Made by a program: the position numbers and the translations under genes
The notes under the pieces: model-generated
What the model was told of the DNA's origin: nothing
What the model saw: only the letters and a program-made list of their open reading frames with translations
The model's database searches: none
From: Gammaproteobacteria bacterium
GTDB lineage: Bacteria > Pseudomonadota > Gammaproteobacteria > SZUA-229
Direction: 5' to 3'
NCBI GenBank assembly: GCA_026998145.1
Contig: JALTRC010000613.1
Coordinates: 1-7,109 of the forward strand
DNA: 7,109 nucleotides
In this document: in pieces, positions 1 to 6,723 of the stretch
Layout of the letters: each line of letters starts with the position of its first letter
How positions within the stretch are numbered: position 1 is the first letter of the stretch

Positions 1-1
1 G

Positions 2-108
2 TCACAAAATAGTGCGCTGAAAACGGATCAGGGCTGTGGATGTCTGAGCAAATTTGCTTTTCAATTTGTGAGTTCCGCAGCGCCCGTTTTCAGTGTGCTA
101 TTTTGTGA
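2..108 (+). repeat. Long imperfect palindrome, possible structured RNA
   Basis: Positions 2-26 pair with 84-108 over 25 bp. The only three non-Watson-Crick positions (13/97, 14/96, 16/94) are all G-U pairs in plus-strand RNA. A second stem pairs 33-40 with 74-81, again with a single G-U (37/77). The tip holds the perfect palindrome AGCAAATTTGCT (47-58). On the minus strand the same positions would be A-C mismatches, so pairing appears kept for a plus-strand transcript. It could be an ERIC-like intergenic repeat, the 3' end of an upstream transcript, or a structured RNA. The sequence starts at the window edge, so what lies upstream is unknown. Confidence 0.6.
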
Positions 109-111
109 GCA

Positions 112-130
112 CCCCGCGCTTTTTGCGGGG
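112..130 (+). repeat. GC-rich hairpin, terminator-like but without a T run
   Basis: CCCCGC (112-117) pairs with GCGGGG (125-130) around the loop GCTTTTT. Neighbouring AGC/CT can extend the stem past a bulged A at 111. No run of T follows on the plus strand, and none lies beyond the hairpin on the minus strand, so efficient intrinsic termination is doubtful. It sits directly after the long palindrome and may be part of the same repeat unit. Confidence 0.4.
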
Positions 131-138
131 CTGAGATG

Positions 139-239
139 CTGGGGCGGCGTTTTCTTGCCTACTTCTTTATCGCTGTTGATAAAGAAGTAGGTCGCCAACA
201 GGCGAAACCACAAAACCAAACCTTGCAATACCGCCCCAG
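139..239. repeat. Nested palindromic intergenic repeat
   Basis: The core is a perfect 14-bp inverted repeat, CCTACTTCTTTATC (158-171) with GATAAAGAAGTAGG (178-191), around a 6-base loop. A small TCGCC/GGCGA hairpin follows (192-205). The whole is bracketed by CTGGGGCGG (139-147) and CCGCCCCAG (231-239), a perfect 9-bp outer pair. From memory, similar 'tacttctttatc...gataaagaagta ggtcgcc' blocks recur between genes in many Gammaproteobacteria, which suggests a dispersed repeat family. I could not test copy number. A minus-strand reading frame through it (264-61) is an artefact of the repeat. Confidence 0.6.
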
Positions 240-631
240 TAAACACAAAACTAGAACATACCACTCAATCAGCCCCCATATAAAATAAAAAACTAAAAAT
301 AACAATCACTTAAAACAATATCTTAAAGTACATCTAAAACACCCGGCCAGGCCAGCACAAACCACAATCCCCAAAACTGACCACTTTTTAAGCAAAGTGG
401 AAATCAAACCCAAAATAAGCCGGAGTTCACCCAATTAAAGTGGGAAACCAACCCCCGTTTCAGGCTAAAATACAGCTCAAAATGGCAGACAGGCTTAATC
501 CCCGATTTGCCCGGTTGATTAAGAGTCACTCTTAAAACCCCATAACAAGACAATATGAAATAACAAAATACAAATAATAAACAATAAGTTACAAATACTT
601 CTTAAATAAAATATCAGGTAGCATCATCCAC
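240..631. other. AT-rich non-coding leader upstream of dnaE
   Basis: No credible gene is seen in this 392-bp stretch. It contains A-rich tracts (262-340 and 541-610) and a CCACTTT/AAAGTGG hairpin (381-387/394-400). An 18-base motif at 394-411 returns at 437-454 with 15 of 18 matches. A perfect dyad, TTAAGAG-TCA-CTCTTAA, lies at 519-535. A -10-like TAAAAT at 466-471 has no good -35 partner, so the dnaE promoter cannot be placed with confidence. The ribosome-binding site ahead of the dnaE start is weak (AGGT at 616-619, 12 bases before the ATG). Confidence 0.5.
519..535. promoter_or_regulatory. Perfect 7-bp dyad upstream of dnaE
   Basis: TTAAGAG (519-525) and CTCTTAA (529-535) are exact inverted repeats around TCA, 97 bases before the dnaE start. 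The symmetry and spacing suit a dimeric regulator site, but no regulator is recognised and AT-rich sequence gives such dyads by chance. Confidence 0.25.
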
Positions 632-3600
632 ATGAAACCCCGCTTTATTCATCTTCGCCTGCACAGTGAATTCTCTCTGGTCGATGGCATGGTGCGCATT
701 AAATCCCTGATGAAAAAAGCCGCCGAGTTAAATATGCCGGCGGTGGCCTTAACCGATCAAAGTAATCTGTTTGCCATGGTGAAGTTCTACCGGGCGGCTA
801 TTGCGGCCGGTATCAAGCCCATTGTGGGAGTGGATGTATGGGTGCGGCCGGCAGCGGATACGGAGCCGCCATTTCGCATGGTGCTGCTGTGTCAGAACAA
901 TCAGGGTTACAACAATATTACCCGGCTGGTTTCCGAGTCCTATACCAAGGGGCAGCATAATGGCATACCCATTGTGACGGTGGAAAATCTGCGGGAGATG
1001 AATGAGGGGATTATTGCCCTGTCCGGTGGCCGAGAAGGGGATGTGGGCAAGGCGCTGCTGGCAGGTAATCTGATTCAGGCCGCCGAGCTTTTAAAGGCCT
1101 GGCAGAGTATTTTCCCGGATCGCTATTATCTGGAGCTGCAACGTACGGGCCGTGAAAATGAGGAGGCTTATCTGCACGCGGCAGTGAATCTGGCGCTGGC
1201 CAATGGGGCGCCGGTGGTGGCCACCAATGATGTGCGTTTTCTGGAACAGAAGGATTTTGAAGCCCATGAGGTGCGGGTGTGTATCCATGACGGGCGTACC
1301 CTGGATGATCCCCGCCGGGTTAAAAGTTATAGCGATCAGCAGTATTTGCGCAGCGAAGCGGAAATGCTGGAGCTGTTCAGCGATATTCCCGAAGCACTGG
1401 AAAATACGGTTGAGATTGCCATGCGCTGTAATCTCACGGTGCGTCTGGGGGAAAGTTTTCTACCGGAGTTTCCCATCCCCGAAGGGGAAACCACCGACAG
1501 TTATTTTCGTAAGGTCGCCACTGACGGGCTGGAAAAACGCCTGCAGATCCTAATCGACAAGGATGACCCCGAACGGGAAGCCAAACGCAAGGTCTATTTT
1601 GATCGCCTGCAAACCGAGCTGGATGTGATCTGCGAGATGGGCTTTCCCGGCTACTTTTTAATTGTGGCGGATTTTATCCAGTGGTCCAAAGATAACAATA
1701 TTCCCGTGGGGCCGGGGCGGGGTTCCGGTGCCGGCTCCATTGTGGCCTATGCCATGCTGATTACCGATCTTGACCCGATTGAATTTGATCTGCTATTCCT
1801 CAACCCGGAGCGGGTATCCCTGCCGGATTTCGATGTGGATTTCTGCATGGAAGGCCGCGACCGGGTAATCGATTATGTGGCCGAGCATTATGGCCGTGAT
1901 CGGGTTTCCCAGATTATCACCTACGGCACCATGGCGGCCAAGGCGGTGACCCGGGATGTGGGGCGGGTGATGGGGCTGGGCTATGGCTTTGTGGATCGCA
2001 TCGCCAAGATGATTCCCTTTGAAATCGGCATGACCCTGAGCAAGGCGCTGGAGGAATCGGAAGATCTGGCTAATGCCTATAACAATGAAGACGATGTGCG
2101 GGATATGCTGGACATGTGTCTGTCACTGGAAGGGCTGGCCCGTAATGCGGGTAAACATGCGGGGGGGGTGGTGATTTCCCCGTCGCTGCTCACCGACTTC
2201 ACTCCGCTGTACTGTGAACAGGGCAGCCAGAGCATTGTCACCCAGTTTGATAAGGATGATGTGGAATCCATCGGTCTGGTGAAGTTCGACTTTCTGGGCC
2301 TGCGTACTCTCACCATTATCGACTGGGCGGTGCAGAATATTAAAGACCGTCACGCAGATCAGCAGGATCTGGATGTGAATCTGCTGCCGCTGGATGACAA
2401 GCAGGCATTTACTCTGCTGCTGGCGGCAGAAACCACGGCGATTTTCCAGCTGGAATCCAGCGGCATGAAGGATCTCATCAAGCGTCTGCAACCGGATTGC
2501 TTTGAAGATATTATCGCACTGGTGGCCCTGTTCCGGCCCGGCCCCCTACAGTCGGGCATGGTGGATAACTTTATTAATCGTAAGCATGGGCGGGAAGCGG
2601 TTTCCTATCCCGATGCCCAGTATCAGCATGAATCCTTAAAACCGATTTTAGAACCCACCTACGGCATTATTCTGTATCAGGAGCAGGTTATGCAGATTGC
2701 CCAGGTGCTGGCCGGTTATACCCTGGGCGGTGCGGATATGTTGCGCCGGGCCATGGGTAAGAAAAAGCCGGAGGTCATGGCGGAGCAGCGAGCGGTATTT
2801 GCTCAGGGTGCCAAGGAAAATGGCATTGATGCCGAGCTGGCCATGAAAATTTTCGATCTGGTGGAAAAATTTGCCGGCTACGGTTTTAACAAATCCCACT
2901 CGGCCGCCTATGCCCTGCTGTCTTATCAAACCTGCTGGTTAAAAGCCCATTACCCGGCCGAGTTTATGGCGGCGGTGTTATCGGCGGATATGGATAATAC
3001 CGACAAGGTGGTGGTGCTGGTTGAAGATTGCCGGCGCATGGGGCTGGAGGTTTTAAAACCGGATATTAATCGCTCGATTTTAAAATTTAATGTGCCGGAA
3101 GATGGCCAGGTATTATTTGGTCTGGGTGCCATTAAAGGTGTGGGTGAGTCGGCCCTGCTGGGCATTATTGAAGAGCGTAATGCCAATGGCCCCTATCAGG
3201 ATCTGTATGATTTCTGCCGCCGGGTAGAAGGGCGCAAGGTGAATAAGCGGGTGATGGAGTCGCTGGTCAAAGCCGGTGCCATGGATGCCCTGGGGCCTAA
3301 CCGGGCCAGCCTGATGGCGCGTCTGCCGGAGGCCATCAAGCTGGCGGAGCAGTATCAGAAAAATGCCATGGTGGGGCAGGACGATATGTTCGGCTCATCT
3401 ACCGCAGCAGACAGCATGGCGCCGATTGATGAAGTCACCATCAAGGAATGGGATGACGAGCAGCGCCTGACTCTGGAAAAAGAAACCCTGGGTTTATATT
3501 TAACCGGCCATCCCATTAACCAGTATGTCAAAGAGCTGCGCCGTTTTACGGATTGCCCGCTGGGGGATCTGGATGGTCTGGTGGAAAACAATCCCGGCGG

Positions 3601-4135
3601 CGGTTATATGTCACAGAAAAATGCCCGGGAATTTAAGCTCGCCGGTTTGATGATTGGCATGCGGGTGCGCAAAATGAAAAATGGCAGCAAGATTGTCAGT
3701 GTTGAGCTGGATGATAAAACCGCCCGCATTGAAGCCAGAATATTTGAAGAAAAATACGAACAGTACGGCCACCTGCTCAATAAAGACAAACTCATTATTG
3801 TGGAAGGCAAGGTCGCCTATGATGATTATTTTGGCGGCTATCGAATTACCGCTGAAACCATCTACGACATTACCGAAGCCCGCCAGCGTTTTGCCCAGCG
3901 GCTGGAAATTCAGCTGGATGAACAGCAGGCGGCCAATGGTTTTATCGGCGAATTAAATCAGCTGCTTAATCCGTTTAGAGAAGGTAGTTGCCCTGTGTGG
4001 ATACGCTACAAAAAACAACATGCTACCGCCATGTTAAATTTAGGTGAAGACTGGCGGGTGCAGCCCAGTGACGAACTCATTAAACGTTTGCAGGAGCTGG
4101 CCGGTGAATCACAGGTGAATGTGGTTTACAAATAA
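632..4135 (+). CDS. dnaE: DNA polymerase III subunit alpha (replicative polymerase)
   Basis: This is the catalytic subunit of the replicative DNA polymerase III holoenzyme. The protein has 1167 residues; E. coli DnaE has 1160. Similarity to E. coli is near collinear from the start (HLRLHSEFSLVDG), so this ATG is preferred despite a weak ribosome-binding site. In order it shows a PHP domain (about 1-275), then the palm with GPGRGSGAGS (360-369) and PDFDVDF (398-404). D399, D401 and D553 (in KFDF) match the E. coli catalytic aspartates 401, 403 and 555. Next come fingers with YGFNKSHS (750-757), the clamp-binding QDDMF (916-920), an OB fold (about 985-1075) and a tau-binding C-terminus. Proofreading in this type is by DnaQ; that is family knowledge. 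Oddity: the conserved LLF(E/N)RFLNPER motif reads LLFLNPER here (L387-R394), a three-residue gap. The usual lpxB/rnhB and accA neighbours are absent. Confidence 0.97.
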   Translation: MKPRFIHLRLHSEFSLVDGMVRIKSLMKKAAELNMPAVALTDQSNLFAMVKFYRAAIAAGIKPIVGVDVWVRPAADTEPPFRMVLLCQNNQGYNNITRLVSESYTKGQHNGIPIVTVENLREMNEGIIALSGGREGDVGKALLAGNLIQAAELLKAWQSIFPDRYYLELQRTGRENEEAYLHAAVNLALANGAPVVATNDVRFLEQKDFEAHEVRVCIHDGRTLDDPRRVKSYSDQQYLRSEAEMLELFSDIPEALENTVEIAMRCNLTVRLGESFLPEFPIPEGETTDSYFRKVATDGLEKRLQILIDKDDPEREAKRKVYFDRLQTELDVICEMGFPGYFLIVADFIQWSKDNNIPVGPGRGSGAGSIVAYAMLITDLDPIEFDLLFLNPERVSLPDFDVDFCMEGRDRVIDYVAEHYGRDRVSQIITYGTMAAKAVTRDVGRVMGLGYGFVDRIAKMIPFEIGMTLSKALEESEDLANAYNNEDDVRDMLDMCLSLEGLARNAGKHAGGVVISPSLLTDFTPLYCEQGSQSIVTQFDKDDVESIGLVKFDFLGLRTLTIIDWAVQNIKDRHADQQDLDVNLLPLDDKQAFTLLLAAETTAIFQLESSGMKDLIKRLQPDCFEDIIALVALFRPGPLQSGMVDNFINRKHGREAVSYPDAQYQHESLKPILEPTYGIILYQEQVMQIAQVLAGYTLGGADMLRRAMGKKKPEVMAEQRAVFAQGAKENGIDAELAMKIFDLVEKFAGYGFNKSHSAAYALLSYQTCWLKAHYPAEFMAAVLSADMDNTDKVVVLVEDCRRMGLEVLKPDINRSILKFNVPEDGQVLFGLGAIKGVGESALLGIIEERNANGPYQDLYDFCRRVEGRKVNKRVMESLVKAGAMDALGPNRASLMARLPEAIKLAEQYQKNAMVGQDDMFGSSTAADSMAPIDEVTIKEWDDEQRLTLEKETLGLYLTGHPINQYVKELRRFTDCPLGDLDGLVENNPGGGYMSQKNAREFKLAGLMIGMRVRKMKNGSKIVSVELDDKTARIEARIFEEKYEQYGHLLNKDKLIIVEGKVAYDDYFGGYRITAETIYDITEARQRFAQRLEIQLDEQQAANGFIGELNQLLNPFREGSCPVWIRYKKQHATAMLNLGEDWRVQPSDELIKRLQELAGESQVNVVYK

Positions 4136-4289
4136 TGGCTTTAATCTGATCTGCTGCACACTCTATTGTTATCAATTTCAATATTCTAAAAGCACTGGTT
4201 CTTTAAGTGCGTAAACCCACATACTTTAGATGCATGGATATGTAATATCGACCTGCATAAATGTCTAAAGATTATTCGGGGTTTTTGCC

Positions 4290-4418
4290 ATGAATGTGTT
4301 ATTGAAACTGGCCCAGTGTTTTATATTGTCCATTATACTGGTTTCGCCTGTTATATCAGCGCCCATCCACAATGCTGCCAGTCAGGGTGATTTTAAAGTC
4401 CCCTATCGGGGACTTTAA
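4290..4418 (+). CDS. Small exported peptide ORF, probably frameshifted
   Basis: ATG at 4290 opens a 42-residue frame. It has a clear signal peptide: K6, then a hydrophobic run to VISA with likely cleavage after A24. The rest, beginning PIHNAASQGDFK, resembles the opening of an ankyrin repeat. The ribosome-binding site is poor (GGGG about 8 bases upstream). The frame ends inside a perfect 12-bp hairpin (4392-4419). GDFK is encoded a second time in another frame just past the loop. That second frame continues as QKMYAQAEK to a TAA at 4447-4449, 17 bases before the shared terminator. I infer an original gene of about 45 codons, or a longer ankyrin protein, broken by a 22-bp near-duplication. It could instead be an intact short peptide. 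No function is assigned. Confidence 0.4.
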   Translation: MNVLLKLAQCFILSIILVSPVISAPIHNAASQGDFKVPYRGL

Positions 4419-4419
4419 A
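4392..4419. repeat. Perfect 12-bp inverted repeat with 4-base loop
   Basis: TTTAAAGTCCCC (4392-4403) and GGGGACTTTAAA (4408-4419) are exact inverted repeats around TATC. The left arm codes for FKVP in the small ORF and the right arm supplies its stop codon. The same segment is also a near direct repeat: GGTGATTTTAAA (4386-4397) against GGGGACTTTAAA (4408-4419), 22 bases apart. No T run follows in either direction, so it is not a standard terminator. Confidence 0.75.
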
Positions 4420-4459
4420 CAGAAAATGTATGCCCAGGCAGAAAAATAATACCGAACAC

Positions 4460-4494
4460 AAAAAAAGCCCGCCGGATAATCCAGGCGGGCTTTT
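4460..4494. terminator. Bidirectional intrinsic terminator
   Basis: GCCCGCC (4467-4473) pairs with GGCGGGC (4484-4490), with an inner GGA/TCC extension. Seven A residues precede the stem (4460-4466), giving a strong U run on the minus strand. TTTT (4491-4494) follows on the plus strand. It lies 23 bases beyond the stop of the minus-strand 37-residue gene and 17 bases beyond the last stop of the plus-strand small ORF, so it suits both convergent genes. Confidence 0.85.
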
Positions 4495-4513
4495 CAGTTT
4501 GATGATCTGCGGA

Positions 4514-4627
4514 TTAGTCTTCAGACTGGCAGGTTTTCATCAAATGTGTAATGCGAATACCCAGTACGGTAAAAACGATTACACAACCGACTACGCTTAA
4601 GATGGCCAATATGGCTGTTGCATCCAT
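4514..4627 (-). CDS. 37-residue single-span membrane protein
   Basis: The frame starts at ATG 4627-4625 and stops at TAA 4516-4514. The protein opens MDATAILAIL, has one hydrophobic segment (about residues 4-24), then a short tail with R, H, K and a terminal QSED, including C15 and C33. Topology is likely N-out/C-in, since the positive charges (R25, K31) follow the span. It is too short for normal gene finders, but support comes from its surroundings. GAG-rich ribosome-binding sequence (GAGTGAG, 4640-4634) lies 6 bases before the ATG. A -35/-10 pair is visible upstream (4703-4675), and a strong terminator follows 23 bases after the stop. I do not recognise a family. Small proteins of this kind often bind a larger membrane complex, but no partner is indicated here. 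Confidence 0.65.
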   Translation of the reverse strand: MDATAILAILSVVGCVIVFTVLGIRITHLMKTCQSED

Positions 4628-4674
4628 AATATACTCACTCTCTCAATTAAGGGGGGTGCCTTAAAGGCGGGCGC

Positions 4675-4703
4675 AATGTATCCGACTTCGGCTATTTAAT
4701 CAA
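4675..4703 (-). promoter_or_regulatory. Candidate promoter for the 37-residue gene
   Basis: On the minus strand TTGATT (4703-4698) and TACATT (4680-4675) are separated by 17 bases, each matching four of six consensus bases. Transcription would start near 4668, next to the dyad GCCTT-A-AAGGC (4658-4668), and run about 40 bases to the ATG. The small gene could alternatively be read from the lipoprotein operon just upstream, as no terminator is evident between them. Confidence 0.4.
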
Positions 4704-4713
4704 GTAGAGTTAT

Positions 4714-6132
4714 TTAAGGAATGCGAATAAGAGCGATAAAAACGCTGCTTTGATACTGTATCTGTATCTCTGCTGTACCGGCCGTTAATACCCGGTAAAC
4801 GCCGGGGCTGCCGCTTACTGCTTCGACAACTGCTGGCTGGGTGGCGATTAACTGATAAGTTAAATCCCCATCATTGCTTAGATCCCGGCTGCTGTTATCG
4901 GCAAAGTTGCCATTGACCTGAAGTGTGATGTCTGCTGGGCGACTGCTAAGACTGAACAGTTGATTATGGCTGATCGCCGTGCCATTCACCTTAACCTCAA
5001 GACTGCTGATTTGCAGTGCATTGACATTAATAATGGCAGTGCCCTGCAGGCAGTTTAGATCGCCGGGTGCACAGCTAATCGCTTCATCCAGGACAATACC
5101 CTGACTGACATCAAGGCTTTGTATATTCTGCTCTATGTCGCCGCAGGCAAACGACAGGCTTGTGCTGTTGTCGGCTATATTGCCAGTGATATTAAGCTGC
5201 TGTTGATCGCTGGAAAGCTGGAGGCTAAGCACGCTTGAATCGGTTAATCCCCATTTAGTTGCAGCCGTAATATTAATGTCCTGATTGCTACCATCGGTGT
5301 TTAAATAACGGCCTACGGCCATAATGGCGAGACTGTTATTTTGTTCGATATCGATGGTGTTTAAGCTGCATGTACTTAAATCACTGGCGCTGGCATTGCA
5401 GATTTTCAGCAGGCTAAGATGATTGCCAATGCTTAAATCAAATGCCTCGGATGTGGTTTCATTGCCGCTGAAAAGCGATAAGGCTGTGGCGGTGATTTTA
5501 ATATCGCCCGCTGCCAGAGCCGTTAATGATGTTTGTGTGTTCAGAGTTTTAATAAAGGCGCTCTGGGATGGGTTGCTCTGGCTATCAAGTGCATTCCATT
5601 CAATGGAATTGATAATCGTGCTATCAACCGGGCGTATTTCTTCATTGCCACTGGCATCAATATAGCGGCCAATGGGAATGATATTTTGCGTCTGGCACAT
5701 CTCAATGGAAATATCCGCTTCATGCAAGGCAATTACCTGATCAAATTTGGCGGCGGATATTCGAATATCAATTGATGTCGTTAAATAACCAAATTGTGCC
5801 GTAACCGTAATATTTTCTGCTGTGCCTGCGGCGCTGAGTTTGCCATCCTGATTAATCGTACTGTTGGCTCCGGTAGATAATGACCAGATAATATTCTGAT
5901 TAATATTAACCCTGTCCAGACCATTGGATTTTAAGCCCTCTAGCTTAAAGGAATATTCACTATCAACCGACAGTATGGTTTCCGTATCGGCAGGAAAGTT
6001 GATGGCGATAATATCCTGGCTGGCCACCCTTATCTGGTTGACCAGAGGTGTTTCGTTTTCCGGGTCACTGCATGAAAATAAAATCGGCAGCATAAGCGCA
6101 ATAAACAACAGCTTGATGATTTTAAAATTCAT
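4714..6132 (-). CDS. Lipoprotein with BIG2-like Ig repeats
   Basis: This is a 472-residue predicted lipoprotein of unknown specific role. The N-terminus has K4/K7, a hydrophobic run and LFSC (18-21). C21 is the likely lipidated cysteine (F at -2 is unusual for a lipobox). Serine at +2 favours sorting to the outer membrane. The body is almost all beta-type sequence with about four BIG2-like units. Each has an 'xGxxxx(D/N)GS...W/Y' opening and a 'LTAxxAGxxxITA' type closing: IIWSLSTGANS near 81, GRYIDASGNEEI near 155, GRYLNTDGSNQDI near 274, and GNFADNSSRDLS near 408. Six further cysteines (146, 245, 255, 330, 354, 361) could form periplasmic or surface disulfides. BIG2 domains are known in adhesins and other surface proteins; adhesion here is only inference. 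The start overlaps the upstream barrel gene by 11 bases. Confidence 0.8.
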   Translation of the reverse strand: MNFKIIKLLFIALMLPILFSCSDPENETPLVNQIRVASQDIIAINFPADTETILSVDSEYSFKLEGLKSNGLDRVNINQNIIWSLSTGANSTINQDGKLSAAGTAENITVTAQFGYLTTSIDIRISAAKFDQVIALHEADISIEMCQTQNIIPIGRYIDASGNEEIRPVDSTIINSIEWNALDSQSNPSQSAFIKTLNTQTSLTALAAGDIKITATALSLFSGNETTSEAFDLSIGNHLSLLKICNASASDLSTCSLNTIDIEQNNSLAIMAVGRYLNTDGSNQDINITAATKWGLTDSSVLSLQLSSDQQQLNITGNIADNSTSLSFACGDIEQNIQSLDVSQGIVLDEAISCAPGDLNCLQGTAIINVNALQISSLEVKVNGTAISHNQLFSLSSRPADITLQVNGNFADNSSRDLSNDGDLTYQLIATQPAVVEAVSGSPGVYRVLTAGTAEIQIQYQSSVFIALIRIP

Positions 6133-6643
6133 AGCGTAAACCCAGGCTCATGGTATTAATATCCAGATCCCGGCCTTTATATAATTTGATCCAGTCAAAT
6201 TTCATTTTAAGTCGCGGGATGCTTTTAAAGGCTTCCTCAAAACCAATGCCAACGCTGGCACCTGAATAGGTTTCGGCCACATCATTGCTGCCCGGGTAAG
6301 AGGAGCGAATATCAATCTGGCTGGCCCCCAGAATCAGATAGCTTTTTAAGCGCCCGTAGGGCTCTGATGAATAACGGTATAAAATGGATTTTGCTGAAGG
6401 GGCGTCAATAGTTAACAGATTAATGCTGTCGGCCTTTGTGCTTTGCATTGCCACCAGTTCAATTTGATGAGCCTGGTATGCATAGCCTAAACGAAGATCA
6501 AGCATCAGGGGTTTGCCGGTATCGGCAGAGGTGACGATTTCGATCTGCGCCGGGGACAGGGAAAGGTAAGGGCCGGCCTGCAACAGGGCGGGATAAAAAA
6601 TGCTGAACAGGAAGAAAAGGCTGGATTTTATGGCTTTGGACAT
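6122..6643 (-). CDS. Small outer-membrane beta-barrel protein
   Basis: The 173-residue protein has a signal peptide (K3, K6, hydrophobic 9-21, LQA then G24). The mature part of about 150 residues has alternating hydrophobic strands and glycine-rich turns, and ends in LRYEF. A C-terminal aromatic F is the usual barrel-assembly signal. Length and pattern fit an eight-stranded OmpA/OmpW-sized barrel; strand number is inferred. It opens GPYLSLSPAQIEI and includes the motif SGASVGIGFEEAF. It is the first gene of an operon, and its last codons contain the start of the lipoprotein gene, pointing to coupled expression of the two. No good Shine-Dalgarno site is seen before ATG 6643-6641, and an upstream ATG (6656) stops at once. 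The exact family is not recognised. Confidence 0.75.
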   Translation of the reverse strand: MSKAIKSSLFFLFSIFYPALLQAGPYLSLSPAQIEIVTSADTGKPLMLDLRLGYAYQAHQIELVAMQSTKADSINLLTIDAPSAKSILYRYSSEPYGRLKSYLILGASQIDIRSSYPGSNDVAETYSGASVGIGFEEAFKSIPRLKMKFDWIKLYKGRDLDINTMSLGLRYEF

Positions 6644-6670
6644 AATTCAGGGCATTGTTATTTTTGCCTC

Positions 6671-6676
6671 AGTATA
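6671..6676 (-). promoter_or_regulatory. -10 box for the barrel-lipoprotein operon
   Basis: TATACT on the minus strand (6676-6671) matches five of six -10 consensus bases and lies 27 bases before the ATG at 6643. That implies a short leader of about 20 bases. No convincing -35 box is present at 16-18 bases, so an activator may be needed. Confidence 0.4.
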
Positions 6677-6723
6677 CCTGAATTTAAAAACACAAAAAGA
6701 TGAAGGCAACGGCTTAAATGCCT

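Noticed and set aside
61..264. 67-residue reading frame on the minus strand
   Set aside because: It runs straight through the two palindromic repeats, has no ribosome-binding site, and its composition follows the repeat arms.
1203..1553. 116-residue plus-strand frame inside dnaE
   Set aside because: It is in another frame of a strongly conserved gene and is rich in W, R and C as expected for a shadow frame.
2077..2559. Several minus-strand frames opposite dnaE
   Set aside because: They are antisense shadows of a conserved coding sequence, with no start signals or recognisable protein features.
4192..4210. GCACT/AGTGC hairpin 57 bases after dnaE as its terminator
   Set aside because: The stem is only 5 bp with a 9-base loop, and no T run follows on the plus strand.
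4224..4270. CTTTAGA/TCTAAAG inverted repeat as a riboswitch or leader structure
   Set aside because: The stem is short and AT-rich with a 33-base loop and no known aptamer motif, so chance is likely.
5423..5775. Plus-strand frames opposite the lipoprotein gene
   Set aside because: They lie antisense to a frame with a clear lipobox and repeats, and have no ribosome-binding sites or domain features.
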